Shown here: positions 1-5,047 of the stretch, one piece after another
Layout of the letters: each line of letters starts with the position of its first letter
How positions within the stretch are numbered: the stretch's first letter is position 1
Assembly: GCA_964638815.1 (NCBI GenBank)
Contig: CAZXBB010000355.1
Span: forward strand, 1 to 13,429
Length of the DNA: 13,429 nucleotides
Origin: CAZXBB01 sp964638815
GTDB lineage: Bacteria > Planctomycetota > Phycisphaerae > Phycisphaerales > SM1A02
Direction of reading: 5' to 3'
The notes under the pieces: generated by a model
Told to the model about the DNA's origin: nothing
The model's database searches: none
What the model saw: the letters and a program-made list of their open reading frames with translations, nothing else
Position numbers and translations under genes: made by a program

Positions 1-19
1 CGGTCGCCGCGCGACTCCT

Positions 20-38
20 GCAGACCCGGAGGGTCTGC
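20..38. repeat. Perfect 8-bp hairpin with GGA loop
   Basis: GCAGACCC (20-27) and GGGTCTGC (31-38) pair perfectly around a GGA loop. It is followed by GAAAACC rather than a T-run, so it is not a classic intrinsic terminator on the plus strand. It could end a transcript entering from the left, or belong to the same small-palindrome group as the next two hairpins, which also have a GGA loop. Confidence 0.5.
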
Positions 39-77
39 GAAAACCAGCCCGACCCAGCCCCAAACGTCCCACGCGCA

Positions 78-113
78 GGCGGCAGGATGCCGCCGTCGCA
101 CTTGCATGTCGGG
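78..113. repeat. Palindromic repeat unit, copy 1
   Basis: GGCGGCA (78-84), loop GGA (85-87) and TGCCGCC (88-94) form a perfect seven-pair stem. It is followed by GTCGC (95-99), GCATG (104-108) and TCGGG (109-113). The same order of elements recurs at 128-160 with different stem bases that still pair. This looks like a small interspersed repeat kept as an RNA or DNA hairpin; the function is unknown. Confidence 0.5.
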
Positions 114-127
114 ACTTCATAGTGTGA

Positions 128-160
128 GCTGCAGGATGCAGCGTCGTCGCGCATGACGGG
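128..160. repeat. Palindromic repeat unit, copy 2
   Basis: GCTGCA (128-133), loop GGA (134-136) and TGCAGC (137-142) form a perfect six-pair stem. It is followed by GTCGC (146-150), GCATG (151-155) and CGGG (157-160). The core GCAGGATGC and the downstream words match copy 1, while the outer stem bases differ as matched pairs. Confidence 0.5.
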
Positions 161-190
161 CAAAGGTGTGAACAGCGCGTCACGAGCAAA

Positions 191-211
191 GGGGCTGCAC
201 GACGCAGCCCC
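191..211. repeat. Perfect 8-bp hairpin
   Basis: GGGGCTGC (191-198) and GCAGCCCC (204-211) pair perfectly around ACGAC. It continues the run of small palindromes ahead of the sigma-factor gene. If the transcript starts upstream, it would lie in the 5' leader. No T-run follows. Confidence 0.45.
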
Positions 212-371
212 CCGAACGTTCGTCACGCCCACGCACCACATGTTAGACCCCCGTTGCGCGACCCCCCCAAACGTCCGTCCCACCCCCATCGCGCGGCTGC
301 GATCGCCGCGTCCTCGTGGGTTCGGGGGAACACCGGCCGGGTCTCGCGTGTACAACCCGCGGGAGCGCTCC

Positions 372-893
372 GTGGACGACGGTGAGGCCATCCAGCGCGT
401 GCTTGCCGGCGACACCGAGGCGTTCGCCGTGCTCGTCGATCGCTACCGCGGGGCGGTCTTCGCGATCACGCGGCACCTGCTGCCGGATCCGGACGCGCGC
501 GAGGACGTGAGCCAGGAGACGTTCCTCGAGGCCTTCCGGGCGCTTCCTCGTTACGACCCGGCGCGGGCGCAATTCGCGACCTGGCTGCTGACGATCGCGC
601 GCAACCGGGCGCTCAACGAGCTGCGGAGGGCGCGCGTGCGGGCCGGGGCGGCGCCGCTTCCGCGACGGACCGCCGACGAGGCCCAGAGCCCGTTCGACCG
701 GCTCGACGCCGCCCTCGACGCGCTGCCGGCCGACCAGCGACTCGCGTTCGTGCTCGCGGAGGTGCACGGGCTGACCTATGAGCAGGTCGCCGCGGTGCAG
801 GGCATCGCGGTGGGCACCATCAAGTCGCGGATCGCCCGCGCGCGGAGCGCGCTCCGCGCCGAATTGTCGCGGGACCTGGAGCGAACGAAGTGA
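372..893 (+). CDS. ECF-type RNA polymerase sigma factor
   Basis: Extracytoplasmic-function sigma-70 family protein, 173 residues, which directs core RNA polymerase to a set of promoters. Region sigma-2 spans about residues 14-87: it opens GDTEAFAVLVDRYRG, includes DAREDVSQETFLEAFR and closes FATWLLTIARNRALNELRR. Region sigma-4 is about residues 111-164, with LPADQRLAFVLAEVHGLTYE and the helix-turn-helix end GTIKSRIARARSAL. I chose the GTG at 372 because GGGAG (361-365) sits six bases before it and the length then fits the family. Upstream starts (153, or GTG 348) only add unconserved residues. The stop overlaps the next gene by four bases (GTGA), so the two are probably translationally coupled. 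Target promoters and the activating signal are unknown. Confidence 0.93.
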   Translation: MDDGEAIQRVLAGDTEAFAVLVDRYRGAVFAITRHLLPDPDAREDVSQETFLEAFRALPRYDPARAQFATWLLTIARNRALNELRRARVRAGAAPLPRRTADEAQSPFDRLDAALDALPADQRLAFVLAEVHGLTYEQVAAVQGIAVGTIKSRIARARSALRAELSRDLERTK

Positions 894-1105
894 TCGACGA
901 CCGGCGCTACGAACAGTGGATCGAACGCAAGCGGGCCGAGGGCCCCGGACCGGAGCTCACCGATGCGGTCATGCAGCGCGTCCGTCGCGCGACCGCCCCC
1001 GCGGCGCGGGGCGGCCTCTGGGCCGCCGCTGCGGTGTGGGGGCTCGCCGGGATGGCCGGGCTCTGGCGGGCGGTGCAGATGCTCGCGCCGTTCATCGCCA
1101 GCTGA
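890..1105 (+). CDS. Small single-span membrane protein, putative anti-sigma partner
   Basis: A 71-residue protein starting at a GTG that overlaps the sigma-factor stop. The first 40 residues are charged and soluble (DDRRYEQWIERKRAEG, then ELTDAVMQRVRR). Residues about 42-68 are hydrophobic (WAAAAVWGLAGMAGLW), giving one membrane span near the C-terminus. Position and overlap suggest a membrane-bound regulator of the sigma factor. It has no zinc-finger HxxxCxxC motif, as in ZAS anti-sigma factors, and no extracytoplasmic domain, so the anti-sigma role rests on context alone. No family was recognised. It could equally be an accessory protein for the signal peptidase that follows 10 bases downstream. 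Confidence 0.7.
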   Translation: MIDDRRYEQWIERKRAEGPGPELTDAVMQRVRRATAPAARGGLWAAAAVWGLAGMAGLWRAVQMLAPFIAS

Positions 1106-1115
1106 GGACGGAATC

Positions 1116-1841
1116 ATGACCACCCGCGAATGTCCATCTCGTCGTCCATGGGTCGCGGCGGCGCTCTCGCTGGCCTGCCCGGGCCTGGGACAGGTCTACG
1201 CCGGAGGCACCGCCCGGGGCCTGGCGCTTCTGCTCGTCACGTGGCTCCTGGCGCCGGCGGCGGCGATCGTCGTCGCGTTCGGCGAGCCGTCCGACGCGCG
1301 ACTGCTCGGGCTGCTCGGCGCCGTCGCGCTCTCGCTGGCGCTCGTGATGTTCTCGATCATCGACGCGGCGATCCAGGCGGCCCGCGCGACCCCCGCGGCC
1401 GTCGGCGTCTGGAATCGGCCCGCGGTCCTCGCGCTGCTCCTGGCGATCGGTCTCGCGGGATCGACGGCGACCACGATCCTGGTCCGCGCGAATCTGTTCA
1501 GCGCGTACGTCGTGCCGCAGGGGAGCATGGCGCCCGCCGTCGCGCCGGGCGATCGTGTGCTCGCGCGGCGACTCGGAGCCGGCGCAAGCACACCCGCGCC
1601 GGGGCGCGTCGTCGTCTTCCGGAATCCGCGCGACCGCCGCCAGCTCTTCGTGAAGCGCGTGGCGGCGCACGCCGACGCGCTGCCTGGCACGTTCTGGGCG
1701 CTCGGCGACGCCCGCGAGAACTCCTTCGACAGCCGTGCGTTCGGACCGGTTCCCGTCGGCGACGTGCTGGGCGAGGTGCAGTACATCTTCTGGCCGCCGC
1801 GGAGGTTCGGGACCGTCGGGCCCTTCGCCGGCGAGGAGTAG
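1116..1841 (+). CDS. Type I signal peptidase (S26) with polytopic N-terminal domain
   Basis: A 241-residue membrane serine protease expected to cleave signal peptides on the outer face of the cytoplasmic membrane. Start ATG 1116 has GAGG (1104-1107) eight bases before it. Residues 11-125 are largely hydrophobic, with about three spans. They begin SLACPGLGQVYAGG, like the PGLGQ(x)Y(x)G motif of small TM2/DUF5683-like membrane proteins. The S26 part follows: VPQGSMAPAVAPGDRVLA with the probable nucleophile Ser137, FVKRVAA with the general base Lys180, and the C-terminal box ALGDARENSFDSRAFGPV (195-212). Only about 18 residues separate Lys180 from the GD of that box, far fewer than in typical LepB/SipS enzymes. 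Third gene of the sigma-factor operon. Family call is secure; the substrate range is not. Confidence 0.9.
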   Translation: MTTRECPSRRPWVAAALSLACPGLGQVYAGGTARGLALLLVTWLLAPAAAIVVAFGEPSDARLLGLLGAVALSLALVMFSIIDAAIQAARATPAAVGVWNRPAVLALLLAIGLAGSTATTILVRANLFSAYVVPQGSMAPAVAPGDRVLARRLGAGASTPAPGRVVVFRNPRDRRQLFVKRVAAHADALPGTFWALGDARENSFDSRAFGPVPVGDVLGEVQYIFWPPRRFGTVGPFAGEE

Positions 1842-1849
1842 GTAGGACG

Positions 1850-1887
1850 CCCGCCCCGCCCCCGCCCCCCGCCCCCCGCCCCCGCCC
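1850..1887. repeat. C-rich/G-rich tract between convergent genes
   Basis: Eight bases after the signal peptidase stop, the plus strand is almost only C with single G interruptions (runs of 3-6 C). The minus strand therefore carries at least six G-runs of three or more, enough for a G-quadruplex. A transcript reading left past the DUF1573 gene would contain the G-rich form. It may slow polymerase or help separate the convergent operons (inference). Confidence 0.5.
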
Positions 1888-1976
1888 AGATCGTTCGCAC
1901 CGCCTTCGGCTGCGCTCGCAACTCGTCGGAGGCGGCGCGCGGTCATCCACGCATGAATCGTGTCCGGCGGGTGGGC

Positions 1977-2005
1977 CGGGCCGGAACGGGGACCCGTCCG
2001 GCCCG
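1977..2005. terminator. Strong hairpin, probable bidirectional terminator
   Basis: CGGGCCGG (1977-1984) pairs with CCGGCCCG (1998-2005), and ACGGG (1986-1990) pairs with CCCGT (1993-1997). That leaves one bulged A and a tiny loop, about 12-13 pairs in all. It lies 19 bases beyond the stop of the minus-strand DUF1573 gene and in the gap facing the plus-strand signal peptidase. There is no T-run on either side, so it would be an L-shaped or roadblock-type terminator or an mRNA 3' end stabiliser. Confidence 0.6.
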
Positions 2006-2024
2006 CGGCCCGCGCCCGATCTCG

Positions 2025-2903
2025 TCAGCGTCCCGACACGCGCACCGGTTCGTCCTCGATCGCCTCGACGACCGACATGCGGAGCGCCGTGGTCAGCGGC
2101 GCCGGCGAGCCCGCGAGGTAGGCGGTGAGCGTCACCTCCCGGTCGCCGTCCTTTTTCGCCGACGGCGTGATGCGCAGCCGCAGACGCGTCGCCGAATCCG
2201 GCGCGACGTCCACGGGCTCGAAGCCGACGACCTTCGTGCACCCGCAGCCGGCCTTCACGCGCTCGACGCGCACCGACTGCCGCGTCGGGTTCACGATCCA
2301 TGCCGTGGTGTCTAGCGGCCGGCCCGCGACGACCTCGCCGAGATCGTCAGTGATCGTGACGAGCTGCACGGTCGCGCCGCCTTCGCGCGCGGTCGCGCCG
2401 GTCGCAGCAGTCGCGTCGGTCGCGCCGCCTTCGCGGGCAGTCGCGTCGGTTCCGGCGCCGACCCTGCGAATCTCGCCGGAATCGCCGACCCCGCGGGTCC
2501 CGACCTCGAGGTCCGACGGCGCGGTGCGCATCTTCGTCGTCAGCGTCACGGGCGCGCCCCAGCCGGGGGTGAGCCGGATCGTCGCCGTCTTCGGCGTGTC
2601 GGGCTTCCTGCCCGCGGTGATCGTGTAGGTGACCGCGCGGGCGGCCCCGGGCTCGAGACGCTGCGGGAAACGATCGACGACGGTGCAGCCGCATGCCGGC
2701 TTGCACGACGCGACGTCGATCGGCGCGAGCGACGCGTTGACGAGCCACGCCGTGACCGTGGTCTTCTCGCCCGGCGCGACGATGCCGAGGTCCACGATCG
2801 GCGGGAGGACGATGAGCCCGGAGTCGGGGGCGGCGTCGGCGCCGTGCACGGACGCGGTGACGGCGAGCGAGGCGCCGAGGAACGAAAGGGCATGACGAAT
2901 CAT
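2025..2903 (-). CDS. Secreted protein with two DUF1573 domains
   Basis: A 292-residue exported protein with a signal peptide (MIRHALSFLGASLAVTASVHGADA). Two copies of the DUF1573 Ig-like beta-sandwich follow, at about residues 36-125 and 183-278. Domain 1 shows DLGIVAPGEKTTVTAWLVN and CKPACGCT (Cys67, 71, 73). Domain 2 shows DDLGEVVAGRPLDTTAWIVN and KAGCGCT (Cys220, 222). A Thr/Ala/Gly-rich linker (126-178) contains a repeated ATAREGGAT. Start ATG 2903 has AGGAG eight bases before it; the open frame continues upstream to 3734 but is then out of frame with the real M56 gene. It is the last gene of the BlaI-M56 cluster, 125 bases after the M56 stop. DUF1573 has no established biochemical role. 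The shared domain suggests it interacts with, or is monitored by, the M56 sensor (inference). Confidence 0.88.
   Translation of the reverse strand: MIRHALSFLGASLAVTASVHGADAAPDSGLIVLPPIVDLGIVAPGEKTTVTAWLVNASLAPIDVASCKPACGCTVVDRFPQRLEPGAARAVTYTITAGRKPDTPKTATIRLTPGWGAPVTLTTKMRTAPSDLEVGTRGVGDSGEIRRVGAGTDATAREGGATDATAATGATAREGGATVQLVTITDDLGEVVAGRPLDTTAWIVNPTRQSVRVERVKAGCGCTKVVGFEPVDVAPDSATRLRLRITPSAKKDGDREVTLTAYLAGSPAPLTTALRMSVVEAIEDEPVRVSGR
2370..2446 (-). repeat. 48-bp-period direct repeat in the DUF1573 linker
   Basis: A 28-base word beginning GGTCGCGCCGCCTTCGCG on the plus strand occurs at 2370-2397 and again at 2418-2445/2446 with two differences. It encodes ATAREGGAT twice at a 16-residue period, between the two DUF1573 domains. 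It is a flexible linker that grew by duplication. Confidence 0.6.
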
Positions 2904-2951
2904 CTCGATATCTCCTGAACTGGTGTGAGAAGCGTGGGCGTAGTGATCGCG

Positions 2952-2982
2952 CACGCGATGCGGGTACGCCGTCGATCGCGTG
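2952..2982. other. Possible intercistronic hairpin (M56 to DUF1573 gap)
   Basis: The gap 2904-3028 holds no gene. CACGCGAT (2952-2959) and ATCGCGTG (2975-2982) can pair as eight base pairs around a 15-base loop. It could mark mRNA processing or partial termination between the M56 gene and the DUF1573 gene. In DNA this GC-rich it may be chance. Confidence 0.3.
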
Positions 2983-3028
2983 TTCGAATCGGTTGTCGTG
3001 GGCGGTCCTGCGGTGGCGAAGACGCGGG

Positions 3029-4354
3029 CTACGCGGACGTGCGCATCCGCACGCGGACTTCGAAGGCCTCCTGGTTCTCGAACATGAACTTGACGGTGCG
3101 CAGCCGCTCGACACCGGCCTCCTTCGGCGCGGCGATCCGCACGTCGAGCTTCAGCACGTCGCCCGGGGCGAGCGTCGTCGGCGTGAACTCGAGCGTCGTG
3201 CACCCGCACGACGGCTTGTGCTCCGTCACGCGCTCGGGCCGCGCGCCGACGTTGACGAGGTGGATCACGCCCTCGGCCGTGCCGCCGGGCGCGACGGTGC
3301 CGAGATCGATCTCCTCCGGCCAGGGCTGGATCGGGCTGGCGGCGAGCACTTCGGCGCTGACGTCCGGCGCAACGACGTGCGGCGGCCGGCGCTGCGCGAA
3401 CGCCGCCGTCGCCGTGACGGTGCCGGCAAGGACCACGGTCGCGGCCATCCACGCGGCGCCCGACCGATCCGCCGCGCGGTCGCCCGCCAGGATCGCGCGG
3501 ATGCGTCGATCGAGCGGGGCCGCGGACCGCACGGCGCTCAGGGCGGGCAGACGCACGGTCCGGCACGGCGTGAGCCGCAGCAGGGTCTCGGCGTAACGCT
3601 CGGGATGCTGCTCGTCGCGCACGACGCGGGCATCGCACGCCAGCTCGCTCGTCTCGTAGACGCGACGGCGCAGCCAGTGGACCGCCGGATGCCACGGTAC
3701 GAGGCAGCAGCCGAGTTCGGCGACGAGACGCCACCAGTGATCATGGCGCGCGAGGTGCGCGATCTCGTGACGCAGCACCTGCTCGAGCGCGTGCGGGTCG
3801 TCGCCGCGGGCGAGCCGCGACGGCAGCAGGATGCGCGGGCGGCGGCACCACGAGAAGATCGCGGGCGAGTCGATGGCGGGCGAGTCGAAGAGGCGGGCGC
3901 GACGCGCGACGGGATCGTCGAGCCGCGCGAGCGTCGCGTGCGCGGGCGCGCTCCGGCAGGGACGCGCGCTCCGCGCGAGGGCGAAGCCGCGGCCGAAGCC
4001 GATCGCAAGCCGTGCGAGTAGCACCGACGAGACGATCGCCCATGCGACGGCCAGCAGGGACGCCGGTCCGAAGGTAACGGCGGCGCGGGCGGGATCGTCC
4101 GGCGACGCGCTCGCCGCCGCGATGACGATCGCCGGCTCGACTTCCGCGCCCGGCAGCAGGCCGTAGCCGGCGAGGGCCGCGACGATCGCGAGCGGCGGGG
4201 CGGCGAGCGTGGCGACGAGACCGGCCGCGCACACCGCGTGCGCGCGGGCGGGGGAGCGCCGCAGCGGCATGGTCGCGAGCATCGCCAGGAGTGGCAGCAC
4301 GACGAGCTGTCCGAGGATGACCGGCCAGAGCGCGTCGGGTCGAAGATCAGTCAT
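3029..4354 (-). CDS. BlaR1-type M56 metallopeptidase with C-terminal DUF1573 sensor
   Basis: A 441-residue membrane receptor-protease. Spans are at about residues 8-31, 38-65 and 98-119. The cytoplasmic zinc-protease region follows, with RHEIAHLARHDHW (HExxH at 196-200) and ETSELACDARVV (third zinc ligand near Glu237, then CD). A fourth span at about 301-320 (WMAATVVLAGTVTATAAFAQ) leads to an outside domain, residues 343-441. In BlaR1/MecR1 this last part is a penicillin-binding sensor. Here it is a DUF1573 domain: EEIDLGTVAPGGTAEGVIHLVNVG, HKPSCGCTTLEF (Cys383, Cys385) and TLAPGDVLKLDVRIAAPKEAG. Start ATG 4354 is preceded by GGAGGAG and overlaps the blaI stop by eight bases, so the two are coupled. 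By family knowledge, activation should lead to loss of BlaI repression. The ligand is unknown and unlikely to be a beta-lactam. Confidence 0.9.
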   Translation of the reverse strand: MTDLRPDALWPVILGQLVVLPLLAMLATMPLRRSPARAHAVCAAGLVATLAAPPLAIVAALAGYGLLPGAEVEPAIVIAAASASPDDPARAAVTFGPASLLAVAWAIVSSVLLARLAIGFGRGFALARSARPCRSAPAHATLARLDDPVARRARLFDSPAIDSPAIFSWCRRPRILLPSRLARGDDPHALEQVLRHEIAHLARHDHWWRLVAELGCCLVPWHPAVHWLRRRVYETSELACDARVVRDEQHPERYAETLLRLTPCRTVRLPALSAVRSAAPLDRRIRAILAGDRAADRSGAAWMAATVVLAGTVTATAAFAQRRPPHVVAPDVSAEVLAASPIQPWPEEIDLGTVAPGGTAEGVIHLVNVGARPERVTEHKPSCGCTTLEFTPTTLAPGDVLKLDVRIAAPKEAGVERLRTVKFMFENQEAFEVRVRMRTSA

Positions 4355-4766
4355 CGGTCTCCTCCTCTGCGGCGCGGTCACGCCGCGCGTCGATCATGGC
4401 CTGGAGCTCCGCGAGCTCGCCCTCGTCGAGCGGCTCCTCCGAGATGAGCTGCTGGAACGCGAGCACGCGGTCGCCGCCGAAGACGTTGTCCACGAAACGG
4501 CGGATCGCGCTGCCTCCCGCTTCGTCCCGCGAGCAGACGGGGCGGTATACGTAGCTCCGGCCGACGCTGCGGTGGGTGACCCAGCCCGCCTTGCTCAGCT
4601 TCTGGAGGATGGTGAGCACGGTCGTGTAGGCCGGCGGCGGATCGCCCGGCAGCGTCTCGAGCACGTCCTTGACGGTCGCCTCGTCGCACTCCCAGAGCAC
4701 CTCCATCACGGCCGCCTGAAGGTCGCCGAGCTGGTCGAAGTCCTTGGCTGGTCGTTTTCGCGGCAT
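4347..4766 (-). CDS. BlaI/MecI-family transcriptional repressor
   Basis: A 139-residue winged-helix repressor of the penicillinase-repressor family. The DNA-binding domain covers about residues 10-80: LGDLQAAVMEVLWECDEATV, recognition helix AYTTVLTILQKLSKAGWV, wing GRSYVYRPVCSR. The C-terminal helices (84-128) are the dimer part where family members are cleaved by the M56 partner. It has a longer acidic tail than usual (EEETDD). Start ATG 4766 has AGGAGG six bases before it. First gene of the cluster, overlapping the M56 gene. Its own promoter region carries matched dyad half-sites resembling MecI sites, so autoregulation is likely. I leave the gene symbol empty because the target regulon is probably not beta-lactam resistance. 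Confidence 0.93.
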   Translation of the reverse strand: MPRKRPAKDFDQLGDLQAAVMEVLWECDEATVKDVLETLPGDPPPAYTTVLTILQKLSKAGWVTHRSVGRSYVYRPVCSRDEAGGSAIRRFVDNVFGGDRVLAFQQLISEEPLDEGELAELQAMIDARRDRAAEEETDD

Positions 4767-4780
4767 GCGGGGCCTCCTGG

Positions 4781-4821
4781 ACTACTACGGATCATAGTAC
4801 TATCTGTCGTCGTAGTGTCAA
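4781..4821 (-). promoter_or_regulatory. Sigma70-like promoter with overlapping BlaI-type operator
   Basis: On the minus strand, TTGACA (4821-4816) is followed after 16 bases by TACTAT (4799-4794), a perfect -35 and a 4/6 match to -10. Transcription would start near 4787, about 20 bases before the blaI start. The region is an interrupted palindrome centred at 4798.5. ACTACTACG (4781-4789) mirrors CGTCGTAGT (4808-4816) with one mismatch, and the centre ATAGTACTAT (4794-4803) is a perfect palindrome over the -10. The half-site TACTAC equals the half-site I recall for the staphylococcal MecI operator. A repressor bound here would block the promoter. Confidence 0.7.
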
Positions 4822-5047
4822 CGGAGACGCGTGCGCTTTCTTGCGGGATCGGCGAACGAGAGCCTCCGGTGGGTCGGTCGCGCGTGGAGCGGCAGACCGT
4901 AATCCGTTGAAGATTCAGGCTTTATCGAAGAAAGCCACGGTGACGCCGAGGTTCTGCCTGACGGAGCGAGCTTCGCGAGGCGTGCGACCCGGCGACGACG
5001 GTGGCCCTGCCTCGTCCACATTCCGGCAAGGGGACAACGAGGTGGGA
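4822..5047. other. Gap between DUF1501 gene end and blaI promoter
   Basis: No gene is supported in these 226 bases. One six-pair hairpin, GGCTTT (4918-4923) with AAAGCC (4931-4936), lies 112 bases beyond the DUF1501 stop on the minus strand. It is followed there by TGAATCTTC, a weak candidate terminator for the minus-strand transcript arriving from the right. Confidence 0.4.
4918..4936 (-). terminator. Weak terminator-like hairpin after the DUF1501 gene
   Basis: Read on the minus strand, GGCTTT, loop CTTCGAT and AAAGCC form a six-pair stem, then TGAATCTTC. The stem is short and the T content modest, so this is a tentative call. It is the only hairpin in the gap with any trailing T bases. Confidence 0.3.

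Larger units (their letters stand above)
1..371. other. Hairpin-rich region without a convincing gene
   Basis: An open frame runs in from base 153, but its first 73 codons (153-371) read as low-complexity Pro/Arg/Thr-rich sequence with no resemblance to the sigma-factor family, so I do not count it as coding. The stretch holds perfect inverted repeats at 20-38, 78-94, 128-142 and 191-211 and a six-pair one at 292-310. A direct repeat of the word CCCAAACGTCC is also present (around 59-69 and 266-276). No promoter could be assigned with confidence. Confidence 0.5.

Noticed and set aside
326..350. ECF-type promoter for the sigma operon (GGGAAC box)
   Set aside because: GGGAAC at 326-331 matches a -35, but no convincing -10 lies 16-17 bases on. 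A similar GGGAACC at 10448-10454 also lacks a partner.
153..371. N-terminal extension of the sigma factor
   Set aside because: The extra 73 residues are low-complexity and overlap the hairpins. GTG 372 has a good Shine-Dalgarno and gives the family length.
2904..3734. Upstream extension of the DUF1573 gene frame
   Set aside because: It overlaps the M56 gene out of frame and has Arg/Ala-rich shadow sequence. ATG 2903 has a proper ribosome site and begins a signal peptide.
4355..4381. M56 start at ATG 4381
   Set aside because: It adds only MTAPQRRRP and has no ribosome site as good as the GGAGGAG ahead of ATG 4354, which also fits tight coupling with blaI.
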